In this document: one piece after another, positions 19,598 through 29,950 of the stretch | Layout: each line of letters begins with the position of its first letter | Position numbering within the stretch: position 1 is the first letter of the stretch | NCBI RefSeq assembly: GCF_000802305.1 | Contig: NZ_JTDK01000016.1 | Span: 1 to 64,000 of the forward strand | DNA: 64,000 bases | Origin: Microbacterium mangrovi | GTDB taxonomy: Bacteria; Actinomycetota; Actinomycetes; Actinomycetales; Microbacteriaceae | Reading direction: 5' to 3' | Position numbers and translations under genes: made by a program | Notes under the pieces: generated by a model | The model's database searches: none | Told to the model about the DNA's origin: nothing | Seen by the model: the letters and a program-made list of their open reading frames with translations, nothing else

Positions 19598-20686
19598 ATG
19601 AACAAGCGCATCCTCAGCATCGTCGCTGTCGGCGCCCTGGCCCTCGGACTCGCCGCCTGCAGCAGCAGCGGCGGCTCGTCGGGCGGATCAACCGCGGGGG
19701 GCAAGACCGTCCCGACCGTCAAGATCATGGTCGGCGGCATCGACAAGCAGATCTACCTGCCCTACCAGCTCGCCCAGCAGCTCGGCTACTACAAGAAGTA
19801 CGGCGTGAACGCCGAGCTGTCCACCGAGCAGAACGGCGGCGTCGGCGCCGAGGACGCCATGGCCTCCGGCCAGGTCGACTTCGCCGGTGCCTGGTACATC
19901 CACGCCATCGACTTCCAGTCCAAGGGCAAGGACGTCATCAACGTCGTGCAGCTCTCCGGCGCCCCGGGCGAGCGGATCATGTGCACCCCGAAGAGCGGCG
20001 TGCACTCCCCCTCCGACATCAAGGGCAAGAAGATGGGCGTCACCGACCTCGGTTCGGGCACCGATGAGCTCACCCAGTTCATCGCGCTCAAGGCGGGCGT
20101 CAAGCACAGCGACTACAGCACCGTCGCGGTCCACGCGGGCAGCACCGCGATCGCCGCACTGCAGCAGGGCAGCGTCGACTGCGCCATGACCACGCAGCCG
20201 ACCGTCGGCGCCCTCGAGTCGAAGAACATCGCCTACTCCGCGGTCGACCTCGCGACCACCGGCGGTGCCCTGAAGGCACTCGGCGGCGAGTGGCCGGCCG
20301 CCGGCCTCCTCGGAAACGCCACCTGGGTGAAGCAGAACCCGGTCGCGACCCAGGGCGTCGTCAACGCGCTCGTGGCCACGATGCACTGGATCAACACCCA
20401 CACCGCGGCCCAGATCGCCGACAAGCTGCCGCAGGACTTCGTGCAGAACGCGACGATCACCAAGGACCAGTACGTCAAGGCGCTGGCGCAGGACAAGGGC
20501 CAGTTCCTGCCGGACGGCATCATGCCCGCCGGCGGCCCGGCCACCGTGCTGGCCATGGAGAAGGCCCTCGGCGTCGACACCTCCAAGGTGACCCTCGCCA
20601 ACACCTTCACCAACAAGTACGCGCAGGCCGCGAACAAGCTGGAGGGCACGCAGGTCACCACGTCCCCCGCGGGCGCCAACGGCTGA
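19598..20686 (+). CDS. ABC transporter substrate-binding lipoprotein (NMT1/SsuA-like)
   Basis: The 362-residue protein starts with a lipoprotein signal peptide and lipobox 'LGLAAC' (Cys about 21), a Ser/Gly linker, and then the two-lobed periplasmic-type binding fold of the NMT1/THI5-like group ('PTVKIMVGGIDKQIYLPYQ', 'GVNAELSTEQNGG', 'GQVDFAGAWY'). It is the capture protein of the importer encoded by the two genes before it. GAAAGGAAAG is the ribosome site. Such proteins bind sulfonates, pyrimidine precursors, aromatic acids and others. The CitA-like kinase next door hints at a carboxylate (inference). Confidence 0.9.
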   Translation: MNKRILSIVAVGALALGLAACSSSGGSSGGSTAGGKTVPTVKIMVGGIDKQIYLPYQLAQQLGYYKKYGVNAELSTEQNGGVGAEDAMASGQVDFAGAWYIHAIDFQSKGKDVINVVQLSGAPGERIMCTPKSGVHSPSDIKGKKMGVTDLGSGTDELTQFIALKAGVKHSDYSTVAVHAGSTAIAALQQGSVDCAMTTQPTVGALESKNIAYSAVDLATTGGALKALGGEWPAAGLLGNATWVKQNPVATQGVVNALVATMHWINTHTAAQIADKLPQDFVQNATITKDQYVKALAQDKGQFLPDGIMPAGGPATVLAMEKALGVDTSKVTLANTFTNKYAQAANKLEGTQVTTSPAGANG

Positions 20687-20705
20687 TCGACCGATCACGA
20701 CGAAT

Positions 20706-20733
20706 GGGTCGTGCACCTTCGGGTGCGCGGCCC
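20706..20733 (+). terminator. terminator of the transporter operon
   Basis: A 12-bp stem with a UUCG tetraloop (arms 20706-20717 and 20722-20733) follows the lipoprotein gene by 19 bases. Only a short pyrimidine-rich tail follows, as is common in actinobacterial terminators. Confidence 0.75.
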
Positions 20734-20778
20734 GTTCTGCTGTTCCCGGGGTTGGCGCCGGGGTGCGGATGCCGCGCG

Positions 20779-21579
20779 TCAGGCGCGCTGGGCGAACGCC
20801 GACTCGTACAGGCAGACGGATGCCGCGGTGGCGAGGTTCAGCGATTCGGCACGCCCGTAGATGGGCAGACGAAGCGCGGTGTCCGCGAGTGCGAGCGCCT
20901 CGTCGGTGAGCCCGCGCGCCTCGTTGCCGAACAGCCAGGCGGTCGGCTTTGCGAGGTCGCCGGCGGCACGGGCCTCCAGCAGGTCGCCGCCCTTGACGTC
21001 GGCGGCGACGACGCGCAGCCCGGCGGCGCGGGCGGCGATCGCGACATCGGCCAGTTCGCCGCCCACGGTGATCGGCACGTGGAAGAGCGACCCCGTGGTG
21101 GCGCGCACCACCTTCGGGTTGTACGGGTCGACGGTGCGGCCGGTGAGGATGACGGCATCCGCCCCGGCCGCATCGGCTGCGCGGATGATCGTGCCGAGGT
21201 TCCCCGGGTCGCGCACCTCCTCGCAGATGGCGATCAGGCGCGGGGATGCGCCGAAGACGTCGCGCAGCCGGGCGGGGAACTGCCGGGCGACCGCCACGAT
21301 GCCCTGCGGCGTGACCGTGTCGGCCATCGCGTCCAGGACGTGCTCGGTGGCGAACACGACCTCCACGTCGCGCTCGGCGGCGGCCTGCCGCAGGTCGGAG
21401 TGACGCTCCAGCGCGGTCGGGGTCGCGAACAGCTCGACGACCGACTCGGGCCGGTAGACGAGTGCCTCGCGCACCGCCTGGGGCCCTTCGAGAAGGAAGA
21501 GGCCGGTGTCGGCACGGGCGGTTCGCTTGGTCAGTTTCGCCACCGTGCGCACGCGGGCTGAACGCGGATTCTCGAGCAC
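20779..21579 (-). CDS. SpoU family RNA 2'-O-methyltransferase
   Basis: The 266-residue protein has an N-terminal L30e-like RNA-binding domain ('[14 protein letters not shown]') and the trefoil-knot SpoU domain with '[21 protein letters not shown]' in part, '[10 protein letters not shown]' and '[18 protein letters not shown]'. It corresponds to the TsnR/TrmH-like gene that lies beside rplT in other actinobacteria; the exact rRNA or tRNA target cannot be read from sequence. Start is GTG at 21579 with TAGACT (21591-21586) six bases upstream, so leaderless. Confidence 0.9.
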   Translation of the reverse strand: MLENPRSARVRTVAKLTKRTARADTGLFLLEGPQAVREALVYRPESVVELFATPTALERHSDLRQAAAERDVEVVFATEHVLDAMADTVTPQGIVAVARQFPARLRDVFGASPRLIAICEEVRDPGNLGTIIRAADAAGADAVILTGRTVDPYNPKVVRATTGSLFHVPITVGGELADVAIAARAAGLRVVAADVKGGDLLEARAAGDLAKPTAWLFGNEARGLTDEALALADTALRLPIYGRAESLNLATAASVCLYESAFAQRA

Positions 21580-21597
21580 GGATTCAGTCTAGGGGCG

Positions 21598-21643
21598 CGC
21601 AAAAGCGAAAACCGGGCGCCCTCCCGAAGGAGGACGCCCGGTT
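21598..21643 (-). terminator. terminator of the infC-rpmI-rplT operon
   Basis: On the minus strand a 15-bp stem (one mismatch) with a UUCG loop (arms 21643-21629 and 21624-21610) is followed by TTTTCGCTTTTG. This is a clear intrinsic terminator 14 bases after rplT. Confidence 0.92.
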
Positions 21644-21656
21644 CACGCATGGATGC

Positions 21657-22046
21657 TTACGCAGCCGACGCCTTGGGGGCGTTGACGTCGCTCGGCAGCG
21701 CCTTCTTGGCGGTCTCGACGAGCGAGGCGAATGCCTTCGGCTCGTTCACCGCGAGCTCGGCGAGCATGCGACGGTCGACCTGCACACCGGCAAGGCCGAG
21801 GCCCTGCATGAAGCGGTTGTAGGTGAGGCCGTTCTGGCGGCTCGCAGCGTTGATGCGCTGGATCCACAGGCGACGGAAGTCGCCCTTGCGCTTGCGACGG
21901 TCGCGGTACGCGTAGACGAGCGAGTGGGTGACCTGCTCCTTCGCCTTGCGGTAGAGACGCGAACGCTGACCCCGGTAACCCGAGGCGCGCTCGAGGATGA
22001 CGCGACGCTTCTTCTGGGCGTTGACCGCCCGCTTGACCCTAGCCAT
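21657..22046 (-). CDS. rplT: 50S ribosomal protein L20
   Basis: L20 binds 23S rRNA early in large-subunit assembly. The 129-residue protein starts '[15 protein letters not shown]' and has '[16 protein letters not shown]' and '[15 protein letters not shown]', all diagnostic. It has a short Ala-rich tail. Last gene of the infC operon. Confidence 0.98.
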   Translation of the reverse strand: MARVKRAVNAQKKRRVILERASGYRGQRSRLYRKAKEQVTHSLVYAYRDRRKRKGDFRRLWIQRINAASRQNGLTYNRFMQGLGLAGVQVDRRMLAELAVNEPKAFASLVETAKKALPSDVNAPKASAA

Positions 22047-22079
22047 TTTTCGTTCCTATTCCTTCTGCGTCGGCGCGCC

Positions 22080-22274
22080 TCAGCGGCCGAGGAGCTTCTT
22101 GACGTTCTTGACGTCGGCGCGCGAGATCGTCTCGTCCTGGTTCAGGCGACGGGTGCGCTTGCTCGGCTTCACCTCGAGGTGGTGACGCATGCCCGACTGC
22201 TGCTTCATGATCTTTCCGCTGCCGGTGACCTTGAAGCGCTTCTTGGCGCTCGAGTTCGTCTTCTGCTTCGGCAT
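22080..22274 (-). CDS. rpmI: 50S ribosomal protein L35
   Basis: The 64-residue basic protein ([20 protein letters not shown]...) is L35, a large-subunit protein. It lies between infC and rplT as in most bacteria, 33 bases before rplT, with a GGAAGAG ribosome site. Confidence 0.98.
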   Translation of the reverse strand: MPKQKTNSSAKKRFKVTGSGKIMKQQSGMRHHLEVKPSKRTRRLNQDETISRADVKNVKKLLGR

Positions 22275-22337
22275 TTCTCTTCCTTCGTTGCATCCCGCGC
22301 GGCGGGAGTCACAGTCCCCCGCGTGCGCGGGGGGAGC

Positions 22338-22964
<627 letters not shown>

Positions 22965-23205
22965 GCGGAACTCCTCTTCGTGTGGGTGTTGGCCACCGCG
23001 ACACGGGTGCCGCGGGCGGAAAGAAGATGCATTCCACCCGAGCGGCACGTTGAGCACCGGCTCTGCACCCGTGGCCCGCAGGGGCCTCGACTGCTCAGAC
23101 GAACAGCGGGGTGCTGGTGACCCGGTAGCCTGGAACGGCAAGCGCGGGTGGGATGTGATCCTCTTTCGGTCCGAGGCAGGATGCCTCAGAGCCCGCACAA
23201 GTCTA
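22965..23205 (-). promoter_or_regulatory. promoter and long leader of infC
   Basis: A TAGACT -10 on the minus strand (23205-23200) gives a transcript start near 23193 and a leader of about 230 bases. The leader has a perfect hairpin GAGGCA-TCC-TGCCTC near its 5' end (23187-23173), a GGCCC/GGGCC hairpin near 23080, and a short out-of-frame ORF that runs across the infC start. No match to a described L20 or IF-3 leader was recognised. Confidence 0.5.
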
Positions 23206-23219
23206 GCAGAGAGTGACCC

Positions 23220-23621
23220 GTGACGACGATTCCGCCCCAGGATGCCCCGAACGACGACGCCGAGCGACTCGCTCGATGGGAGGAGCAGGAGCGTCAAGCG
23301 GCGGCCGCGAGCCGCGACATCGCCGACGTCGCCGCCGTGGAGGTCATCACCACCGCGGCCGTGCACCTCATGAGCGCCGCCGCCGTCAAGGTGGGCCTGG
23401 CGGACGACCCCGCCACGCAGCTCGACCTCGACGAGGCCCGCAAGCTCATCAACGCCCTCGCCGGGCTCATCACCGCCGGCGCCCCGGAGATCAGCGACAT
23501 GCACGCCCGGTCGCTCCGCGACGGACTGCGCTCCCTGCAGCTGGCCTTCCGCGAGGCGTCGCCGGTTCCGGATGCCGTGGGCAAGGGCCCCGGCGAGAAG
23601 TGGACCGGCCCGGTCACCTGA
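23220..23621 (+). CDS. DUF1844 family protein
   Basis: The 133-residue protein has an acidic N-terminus followed by the DUF1844 core ('[25 protein letters not shown]', shown only as a pattern of Ala/Val helices; then '[16 protein letters not shown]'). The family is helical, cytosolic and of unknown function, and lies beside infC in many actinobacteria. Start is GTG at 23220; the promoter must overlap the infC promoter on the other strand. Confidence 0.85.
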   Translation: MTTIPPQDAPNDDAERLARWEEQERQAAAASRDIADVAAVEVITTAAVHLMSAAAVKVGLADDPATQLDLDEARKLINALAGLITAGAPEISDMHARSLRDGLRSLQLAFREASPVPDAVGKGPGEKWTGPVT

Positions 23622-23624
23622 CCC

Positions 23625-24620
23625 TCACTTGCGGGCGAGGAACACCCGGAAGCCGGTGTCGGAGTCGAACTCCGTGACGGCGCCGAATCCGGCATCCCGA
23701 AGCGCGTCGGTCACCCAGCCGAGTCCGATGGACGAGGTCTCCCCCGCGCCGCCTTCGGCCAGGTTCTCCTGCATGCAGTAGAGCAGTCCCGAGGCGTGCG
23801 TGAACAGGGCGAACGGGTCGGCGGCATCCTGATCCAGGTCCCCCGTCATCGCGCCCTCGGCGACGAGGAAGACCCCGTCGTCCGCGAGCGCGGCGCGCAC
23901 CTGGGCCGCGACCGCGCGCACGTCGCCGAGGTGATGCAGGCTGTCCAGGCACGTGACCAGCGCGAACTCGCCGTGCGCGGCGAGTTCGCCGGAGGTCGCG
24001 CCGAGCAGCCGCAGGTTCGGCGGATCGGTGCGCGGCGGCGCGCCCGGGTCGATCCCGAGGACGGTGCTGCGCGGGAACGCCCGGGCCATCACCGCGGCGG
24101 CATCCCCGTTGCCGCACGCCACGTCCGCGATCGGCCCGCCGGCCTGCAGCCGGGCGAGCAGTGCGGGATCGTGCGCGATCCACTCGTCCACGAGCGAACC
24201 CGCGTAGGCCGGACCGTTGATCCCGCCCGCGGCGGCACCGATCTCGTCGAACATCGCGCTCGGGATGCCGCGCCCCGTGCGCATCGCATCGGGAAGCCGC
24301 CGCACCGGCTCCGCCGAGAGCGCCAGCACGAAATCGAGGATGCCGACCACGTCGACGGGCAGCCCGCCCGCCAGGAGTGCGGCCGTCTGCGGATCGATCG
24401 TGAAGACGCGGTCGTCGTGCCGCGCGAACCCCGCGGCGGCCATGCCGCGCAGCCACTGCGCCACGTTCCGGCGATCGAGGCCGGCGCGTTCGGCCAGCTC
24501 GTCCGCCGTGCCCGGCCCCTCCACGAGCGCTGCGAGCGCCCCGGATCGCTGGCCGACGGCGAGCAGCTGCATGGCGTACATGCCCGCGAGATGCTGGAAG
24601 AGGAGCGGAGTGTCCGGCAT
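23625..24620 (-). CDS. class I SAM-dependent methyltransferase
   Basis: The 331-residue protein has an N-terminal winged-helix segment ('TADELAERAGLDRRNVAQWL', about 38-57) like small-molecule O-methyltransferases, and a C-terminal Rossmann methyltransferase with motif I-like 'ADVACGNGDAA' (about 167-177), 'VLGIDPG' and a 'LDSLHHLGD' motif IV region. Substrate unknown. TAGAGT (24632-24627) lies six bases before the ATG, so the mRNA is leaderless. It converges with the DUF1844 gene with three bases between them. Confidence 0.82.
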   Translation of the reverse strand: MPDTPLLFQHLAGMYAMQLLAVGQRSGALAALVEGPGTADELAERAGLDRRNVAQWLRGMAAAGFARHDDRVFTIDPQTAALLAGGLPVDVVGILDFVLALSAEPVRRLPDAMRTGRGIPSAMFDEIGAAAGGINGPAYAGSLVDEWIAHDPALLARLQAGGPIADVACGNGDAAAVMARAFPRSTVLGIDPGAPPRTDPPNLRLLGATSGELAAHGEFALVTCLDSLHHLGDVRAVAAQVRAALADDGVFLVAEGAMTGDLDQDAADPFALFTHASGLLYCMQENLAEGGAGETSSIGLGWVTDALRDAGFGAVTEFDSDTGFRVFLARK

Positions 24621-24659
24621 GGCCAGACTCTAGCCCCGCGTCCGGCCGGACACGCCGGG

Positions 24660-25445
24660 TCAGGCGGCGCGCTGCAGCCTGACGGTCAGGGAATCCACGA
24701 GCACCGCGATCCGCTCGTCGGCGGCCCAGCGTTTGGCGAGGCGGGCCAGCACGGCGTCGAGTTCGGGCTTGTCGAGCCCCGACATCAGGGTCAGGAGGAC
24801 GACGAGCTCGGGCCCGCGCATGCGCGCCTCCGGATCGCCGGGGGCGACGGCGACGTCGATGATCGCGAGCTCCGACGCCACGGACTCGGTCAGTCCGGCC
24901 ATGACCTCCGGCGAGAGGTGGCTGGGCTCCCAGTGGATGCCCTGGCCGATGGCCCACACCGCGGGACGGCGGATGATGAACTCCGTCGCGGATGCCGGGT
25001 CGATCACGATCAGGTCGGTGTCGTCGTCGGCCGCGGCCAGCGCCGTGCGCACACCGTCGGCGGGGACGGGGCGCGCGCCGGCATCCCACGCGGTCATCGT
25101 CGCGACGGAGGTGAACACCGGCAGCACCCGGCGACCGTCCGGGGCCGCCACCGTCACGATCGACAGCTCCTGGGTCTTGTCCACCGTGAGGCCGGTCGGG
25201 CCGACGCCCTCGTCGCCCTTCTCGGCGACGAGCGGAATCAGCAGGCGCGCCGAGCGGTACGCGTCGATGACGGCGACCTGGTCGCCGGTTCCGGCGCGGA
25301 ACGCCGTCAGCGCCGCCAGCAGAGCCGGATCGGCCGATCCGTCATCGCCGGCGAACGGACTCGGCTGGAAGCTGCGCCCGGCCCACGGCTGCCCCGCGGA
25401 GTCGGCCGGACCGCACGCGTGCGCGTCGTCAGCGGGATGCGACAT
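24660..25445 (-). CDS. SseB family protein
   Basis: The 261-residue protein has two SseB-like halves: '[14 protein letters not shown]' to '[15 protein letters not shown]' in the N-half, and '[13 protein letters not shown]' in the C-half. SseB domains are found in actinobacteria beside priA/hisA with no settled function. Its ATG lies 17 bases inside the end of priA, so it is translated from the priA transcript. Confidence 0.82.
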   Translation of the reverse strand: MSHPADDAHACGPADSAGQPWAGRSFQPSPFAGDDGSADPALLAALTAFRAGTGDQVAVIDAYRSARLLIPLVAEKGDEGVGPTGLTVDKTQELSIVTVAAPDGRRVLPVFTSVATMTAWDAGARPVPADGVRTALAAADDDTDLIVIDPASATEFIIRRPAVWAIGQGIHWEPSHLSPEVMAGLTESVASELAIIDVAVAPGDPEARMRGPELVVLLTLMSGLDKPELDAVLARLAKRWAADERIAVLVDSLTVRLQRAA

Positions 25446-26175
25446 CCAGCGCCTCGGTGAGCGTGAACGCGCCCGCGTAGAGCGCCTTTCCGACGATGGC
25501 GCCCTCGACGCCGAGCGGCACGAGCTCGCGCAGGGCGGCGATGTCGTCGAGGTTCGAGATGCCGCCCGACGCCACCACGGGCTTGTCCGTGCGCCGCGTC
25601 ATCTCGCGCAGCAGCTCCAGGTTGGGGCCCTGGAGGGTGCCGTCCTTGGTGACGTCGGTGACGACGTAGCGGCTGCACCCGGCTTCCTCCAGGCGCGCCA
25701 GCACTTCCCACAGGTCGCCGCCGTCGCGGGTCCAGCCGCGGGCTGCGAGGGTCGTGCCGCGCACGTCGAGGCCGACGGCGATCGCGTCGCCGAACCGGCC
25801 GATCACGTCGGCGGCCCAGTCCGGGTTCTCCAGCGCGGCCGTGCCGAGGTTGACGCGCGTCGCGCCCGACTCGAGCGCGGACACGAGCGAGGCGTCGTCG
25901 CGGATGCCGCCGGACAGCTCGATCTTCACGCCCTTGACGTGGCGGATGACGCGCTGCAGCACGTCCCGGTTGCTGCCGCGACCGAACGCCGCGTCGAGGT
26001 CGACGAGGTGGATCCACTCGGCACCCTGCCCCGCCCACTCGGCTGCCGCGTCGACGGGGTCGCCGTAGCTCGTCTCGCTGCCGGCCTCTCCCTGGGTGAG
26101 GCGCACGGCCTGACCGTCGGCGACGTCGACGGCGGGCAGCAGCTCGAGGGCGGGAGTGAGGGCGAAGTCGGTCAT
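25429..26175 (-). CDS. priA: phosphoribosyl isomerase, HisA/PriA type
   Basis: This (beta-alpha)8 isomerase converts ProFAR to PRFAR in histidine synthesis; in actinobacteria PriA usually also does the TrpF step of tryptophan synthesis. The 248-residue protein has the catalytic Asp in '[15 protein letters not shown]', the 'ELSGGIRDD' and '[12 protein letters not shown]' phosphate loops and '[15 protein letters not shown]' with the second Asp. Dual activity is inferred from lineage. Start 26175 was preferred over an ATG at 26205 by alignment to the family N-terminus. Confidence 0.93.
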   Translation of the reverse strand: MTDFALTPALELLPAVDVADGQAVRLTQGEAGSETSYGDPVDAAAEWAGQGAEWIHLVDLDAAFGRGSNRDVLQRVIRHVKGVKIELSGGIRDDASLVSALESGATRVNLGTAALENPDWAADVIGRFGDAIAVGLDVRGTTLAARGWTRDGGDLWEVLARLEEAGCSRYVVTDVTKDGTLQGPNLELLREMTRRTDKPVVASGGISNLDDIAALRELVPLGVEGAIVGKALYAGAFTLTEALDVASR

Positions 26176-26209
26176 GGGGTCCTCGACGGGAGAGTGGGGA
26201 TGCATGAAA

Positions 26210-26235
26210 GGGTCGAACGACCCACGCCCACAGTA
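26210..26235 (-). promoter_or_regulatory. internal promoter and palindrome before priA
   Basis: TACTGT (26235-26230) is a -10-like element just past the hisH stop. The perfect inverted repeat GGGTCG-TT-CGACCC (26223-26210) starts at the predicted transcript start. It may be an operator or a 5' hairpin of a priA-SseB transcript separate from hisCBH. Confidence 0.4.
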
Positions 26236-26880
26236 CTAGCCGACGCTGAGGGTGCCGAGCCAGTTGGCCAGCAGCCGGATGCCGGCGTCCCCCGACTTCT
26301 CGGGGTGGAACTGCGTCGCCGAGAGCGGGCCGTTCTCGACGGCCGCCAGGAACGGCGTGCCGTAGTCGCACCAGGTGAGGGTGGCCGGCGGGAAGGGATC
26401 CTGCACCTCGAGCTGCCAGCTCTGCGCCGCGAACGAGTGCACGAAGTAGAAGCGCTCGTCTTCGATCCCGGCGAACAGGCGCGAACCCGCGTCCGGGCGG
26501 ACCGTGTTCCAGCCCATGTGCGGCAGCACCGGGGCGTCGAGCTCGGTGACGACGCCCGGCCATTCTCCGAGTCCTTCGGTGTCGACGCCGCGCTCGACGC
26601 CGCGTTCGAAGAGCACCTGCATGCCCACGCAGATGCCGAGCACCGGGAGGCCCCCGGCGAGCCGGCGGTCGATGAGCTCGTCGGCGCGCGCTGCCCGGAG
26701 CGCCGCCATGACGGCCTGGAAAGCGCCGACACCGGGCACCACGAGCCCGGCGGCGTCCTGGATGAGACCGCGATCGGCGGTCAGGCGCGCATCCGCCCCC
26801 GCCGCCTCGAGCGCCTTCACGGCGGAGTGCACGTTGCCGGAGCCGTAGTCGAGCACCGCGACCAGCGGCGCGGAGCTCAC
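26236..26880 (-). CDS. hisH: imidazole glycerol phosphate synthase subunit HisH
   Basis: HisH is the class I glutaminase that feeds ammonia to HisF. The 214-residue protein has the nucleophile Cys in '[12 protein letters not shown]' (near 83) and the His-Glu pair in '[10 protein letters not shown]' (near 190). hisF is not in the window. GTG start overlaps the hisB stop (GTGA). Confidence 0.96.
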   Translation of the reverse strand: MSSAPLVAVLDYGSGNVHSAVKALEAAGADARLTADRGLIQDAAGLVVPGVGAFQAVMAALRAARADELIDRRLAGGLPVLGICVGMQVLFERGVERGVDTEGLGEWPGVVTELDAPVLPHMGWNTVRPDAGSRLFAGIEDERFYFVHSFAAQSWQLEVQDPFPPATLTWCDYGTPFLAAVENGPLSATQFHPEKSGDAGIRLLANWLGTLSVG

Positions 26881-27494
26881 AGGGCGCCCTTGGTGCTCGG
26901 CACGCCGTTCACGAGCGGATCGAGCGCCTTCGCCTGGCGGAACGCCCGGGCGAAGGCCTTGAACTCCGCCTCGGCGATGTGGTGCGGGTCGCGCCCCGAC
27001 AGCACGCGCACGTGCACGGTCAGACCCGCGTTGAAGGTGATCGCCTCGAAGGCGTGACGGACCATGGAGCCCGTGAAGTGACCGCCGATGAGGTGGTATT
27101 CGAATCCCGCCGGCTCCCCGTCGTGGACGAGGTAGGGGCGCCCGCTGATGTCGACGACGGCCTGCGCGAGAGCCTCGTCGAGCGGGACGAGCGCGTCGCC
27201 GTACCGGGAGATCCCGGACTTGTCGCCGAGCGCCTCGCGGATCGCCGTGCCGAGCACGATCGACACGTCCTCGACGGTGTGGTGCGCGTCGATGTCGGTG
27301 TCTCCGGACGCGCGCACGGTGAGATTCGTCAGCGAGTGCTTCGCGAACGCGTTGAGCATGTGGTCGAAGAACGGGACGCTCGTGTCGATGTGAGCGGTGC
27401 CGTCGCCGTCGAGATCGATGTCGAGCTCGACGGAGGACTCACTCGTGACGCGCCGCGCAGACGCGGTGCGGTGGTCGCGGGCGGGTGCGGTCAT
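26877..27494 (-). CDS. hisB: imidazoleglycerol-phosphate dehydratase
   Basis: HisB removes water from imidazole glycerol phosphate. The 205-residue single-function protein has both manganese-binding His clusters, '[13 protein letters not shown]...DAHHTVED' and '[15 protein letters not shown]'. It overlaps hisC by four bases upstream and hisH by four bases downstream. Confidence 0.97.
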   Translation of the reverse strand: MTAPARDHRTASARRVTSESSVELDIDLDGDGTAHIDTSVPFFDHMLNAFAKHSLTNLTVRASGDTDIDAHHTVEDVSIVLGTAIREALGDKSGISRYGDALVPLDEALAQAVVDISGRPYLVHDGEPAGFEYHLIGGHFTGSMVRHAFEAITFNAGLTVHVRVLSGRDPHHIAEAEFKAFARAFRQAKALDPLVNGVPSTKGAL

Positions 27495-28576
27495 GAGGCC
27501 GATTGTATCGAGGCCAGCGCGTCCAGGAACGCCGTGGTCTCTTCTTCGGTGCCGGCGGTGACGCGCAGGCTGTGCGGCAGTCCGATGTCGCGGATGAGGA
27601 TGCCGCGGTCGTACAGGGCCTGCCACGTCGCCCCCGGGTCGTCGACGCCCGAGAACAGCACGAAGTTGGTCCACGACTCGTACGCGTGGAACCCGAGCGC
27701 CTCCACGGTCGCCGAGATGCGATCGCGCTGCGCGACGATCTCGTCCACCATGCGCAGCATCGTCGGCGCGTGCCGCAGCGCGGCGGAGGCCGCCGCCTGG
27801 GTGAGGGCACTGAGGTGGTAGGGCAGCCGCACCAGCCGCAGGGCGTCGATGACGGCCGGGTCGGCGGCCAGATAGCCCACGCGTGCGCCCGCGAACGCGA
27901 ACGCCTTGCTCATCGTGCGCGAGACGACCATCCGCTCGCGGCCGGGAAGCAGCGTCAGCGCCGAGCGCTCCTCGTGGGGCGCGAACTCCCAGTACGCCTC
28001 GTCGACGATGACGATGCCGTCCGTGGCCTCGTACACCGCCTCGATGACCTCGATCGACAGGGGGGTGCCGGTGGGATTGTTCGGAGAGCACAGGAACACC
28101 ACGTCCGGAGATGCCTCGGCCACCTGCTCGGCGGCGGACTCCGGTTCGAGGACGTAGTCGTGACCCCGCGTGCCCGCGACCCACTGGGCTCCCGTCGCCC
28201 GCGTGAGCAGGGGGTACATCGAGTACGTCGGCGCGAAGCCGAACGCGCGTCTTCCTGGTCCGGCGAACGCCTGGAGGATGTGCTGGAGCACCTCGTTGGA
28301 GCCGTTGGCCGCCCAGATGTTCTCCGCGGAGAGCCCGTGGCCGAGGTACTCGGCGAACCCCTCCCGCAGGCCGATGAACTCGCGATCCGGATAGCGGTTG
28401 ACATCGCGCAGTGCGCGGGCGATCGAGTCGAGGATGTCGTCCGCGACCTCTTCGGGAACCGGATGGGTGTTCTCGTTCACGTTGAGCGCCACCGGCAGGG
28501 GCGCCTGCGGTGCGCCGTAGGGCTGGAGCCCGCGCAGATCGTCTCGGAGGGGCAGGTCTTGAAGTCGCGGGCTCAC
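27491..28576 (-). CDS. hisC: histidinol-phosphate aminotransferase
   Basis: HisC is the PLP-dependent class I/II aminotransferase making histidinol phosphate. The protein has '[11 protein letters not shown]', 'NGSNEVLQ', '[10 protein letters not shown]', 'IVDEAYWEF' and the Schiff-base Lys in '[17 protein letters not shown]'. The GTG at 28576 was chosen because TACGAT (28589-28584) lies seven bases before it, giving a leaderless mRNA; an ATG at 28585 overlaps that -10 element. It heads hisC-hisB-hisH. Confidence 0.94.
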   Translation of the reverse strand: MSPRLQDLPLRDDLRGLQPYGAPQAPLPVALNVNENTHPVPEEVADDILDSIARALRDVNRYPDREFIGLREGFAEYLGHGLSAENIWAANGSNEVLQHILQAFAGPGRRAFGFAPTYSMYPLLTRATGAQWVAGTRGHDYVLEPESAAEQVAEASPDVVFLCSPNNPTGTPLSIEVIEAVYEATDGIVIVDEAYWEFAPHEERSALTLLPGRERMVVSRTMSKAFAFAGARVGYLAADPAVIDALRLVRLPYHLSALTQAAASAALRHAPTMLRMVDEIVAQRDRISATVEALGFHAYESWTNFVLFSGVDDPGATWQALYDRGILIRDIGLPHSLRVTAGTEEETTAFLDALASIQSAS

Positions 28577-28598
28577 CCCACCCATCGTACGGCGGCGG

Positions 28599-28946
28599 TC
28601 ATTTGCCGGTGTACTCCGACGGGATGGCGATGCGCTGGCCGGGGACGAGCGTGACCTGGTCGAGCGCGTTCAGGCTCACGATGGCATCGACCACGTCGCG
28701 CGGATCGTCGCGCGGCGCGACCTCCTGCGCGATGCCCCACAGCGTGTCGCCGGGGTGCACGGTGATCGTCTCGTAGTGCACCGTCGCTCCGCTCGCGTGC
28801 GAGGCCAGCGCCGCGCCGCCCCCGAGGATCGCGACGCCGAGGGCGATCGCGGCGGGAATCGCGGCGATCGCCGCGAGCACGCGCCGCCCGCGCATCGTCA
28901 GGCGCAGCCGGGTGGTCATCGCCGGAGTGATGTCGATGGTGCTCAT
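28599..28946 (-). CDS. LysM-domain membrane protein next to lexA (putative SOS division inhibitor)
   Basis: The 115-residue protein has a short basic cytosolic N-terminus, one membrane helix (about 24-49) and a single LysM peptidoglycan-binding domain (about 58-110, '[16 protein letters not shown]...[10 protein letters not shown]'). Small LysM proteins divergent from lexA are a known theme: YneA in Bacillus and Rv2719c (ChiZ) in Mycobacterium delay cell division during SOS. Size, topology and position match. The promoter shares a LexA-box-like site with lexA. Function by synteny, not shown. Confidence 0.8.
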   Translation of the reverse strand: MSTIDITPAMTTRLRLTMRGRRVLAAIAAIPAAIALGVAILGGGAALASHASGATVHYETITVHPGDTLWGIAQEVAPRDDPRDVVDAIVSLNALDQVTLVPGQRIAIPSEYTGK

Positions 28947-29045
28947 GTGCTCTTCCCCCTCGTCGGAAGCAGAATCGGAACCGCGTTCGGTCGAAGTGTT
29001 CACCATCGGACGAAACCCGTGGGATGTCTGATGCGAACTTCTCTT

Positions 29046-29077
29046 CCGAAGTTACTTTCGATTCTCTAGAATGTCAA
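29046..29077. promoter_or_regulatory. divergent lexA / LysM promoters with LexA box
   Basis: Plus strand: -10 TAGAAT at 29067-29072 for lexA. Minus strand: perfect TTGACA (29077-29072), 17-base spacer and TAACTT (29054-29049) for the LysM gene. CCGAAGTTACTTTCGA at 29046-29061 matches the actinobacterial LexA box TCGAAC-N4-GTTCGA at 9 of 12 positions. It overlaps the minus -10 and lies in the lexA spacer, so one bound LexA dimer could shut both promoters. Confidence 0.7.
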
Positions 29078-29236
29078 TGGCCGACCGATTTCGGATACCT
29101 TCGTCGAGCGACACGCGATGCGCCTCCCGGCGAGGGCATCCGGAAGCGGATACCGTTTCGATGCAGGGATCAAAGCACCCACCTCCGACATTCGAAGACG
29201 GACCGGCGCGACACGAACGATGAACAGGAGCCCGAG

Positions 29237-29950
29237 ATGAGCGACGAACCCACCACCGCGGCCGGCGAGGCGACGCCGGCATCCGGCGCGCCCAAGCGGC
29301 AGACCCGTCGCCGCAAGAGCCTGAGCGACAAGCAGATGGCGATCCTCGAGGTCATCCAGCAGTCGATCTCGCGCTACGGATACCCGCCGAGCATGCGGGA
29401 GATCGGCGACGCCGTCGGGCTCAAGTCGCTGTCGTCGGTCACGCATCAGCTCAATCAGCTCGAGCTCAGCGGGTACCTGCGCCGCGACGCCGGCAAGACC
29501 CGCGCGCTCGAGGTGCTCATCGACATCCCGAGCGCCGCGACCGAGAACCCGGTCGACGTCGCCCCCGCCATGGGCGATGCCGCGCTCGTGCCCCTGGTCG
29601 GCCAGATCGCGGCCGGAGTGCCGATCACGGCGGAGCAGCAGGTCGAGGAGATCTTCCCGCTCCCGCGGCGCCTCGTCGGCAAGGGCGACCTGTTCATGCT
29701 GAAGGTCCAGGGCGATTCGATGATCGACGCCGCGATCTGCAACGGCGACTGGGTCGTGGTGCGCTCGCAGTCCGACGCCGAGAACGGCGACATCGTCGCG
29801 GCGATGCTCGACGGCGAGGCCACCGTGAAGACGTTCCGGCAGCGCGACGGGCACACCTGGCTGCTCCCGCGCAACTCGGCCTTCGAGCCGATCCTGGGTG
29901 ACGAGGCCGTGGTCCTCGGCAAAGTCGTGGCGGTTCTGCGCGCCGTCTGA
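29237..29950 (+). CDS. lexA: LexA repressor
   Basis: LexA represses SOS genes and cleaves itself when RecA filaments form. The 237-residue protein has a winged-helix domain (about 29-95, '[11 protein letters not shown]', '[16 protein letters not shown]'), the Ala126-Gly127 cleavage site in 'GQIAAGVPI', and the catalytic Ser161 ('QGDSMID') and Lys198 ('ATVKTF'). An N-terminal acidic/basic tail of about 25 residues is usual in actinobacteria. The ATG at 29237 follows GGAGCCCGAG; the leader is about 160 bases. Confidence 0.97.
   Translation: MSDEPTTAAGEATPASGAPKRQTRRRKSLSDKQMAILEVIQQSISRYGYPPSMREIGDAVGLKSLSSVTHQLNQLELSGYLRRDAGKTRALEVLIDIPSAATENPVDVAPAMGDAALVPLVGQIAAGVPITAEQQVEEIFPLPRRLVGKGDLFMLKVQGDSMIDAAICNGDWVVVRSQSDAENGDIVAAMLDGEATVKTFRQRDGHTWLLPRNSAFEPILGDEAVVLGKVVAVLRAV

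Noticed and set aside
28981..29010. Second LexA-like site (TCGAAGTGTTCA) upstream of the LysM gene
   Set aside because: The half-sites overlap without the four-base centre.
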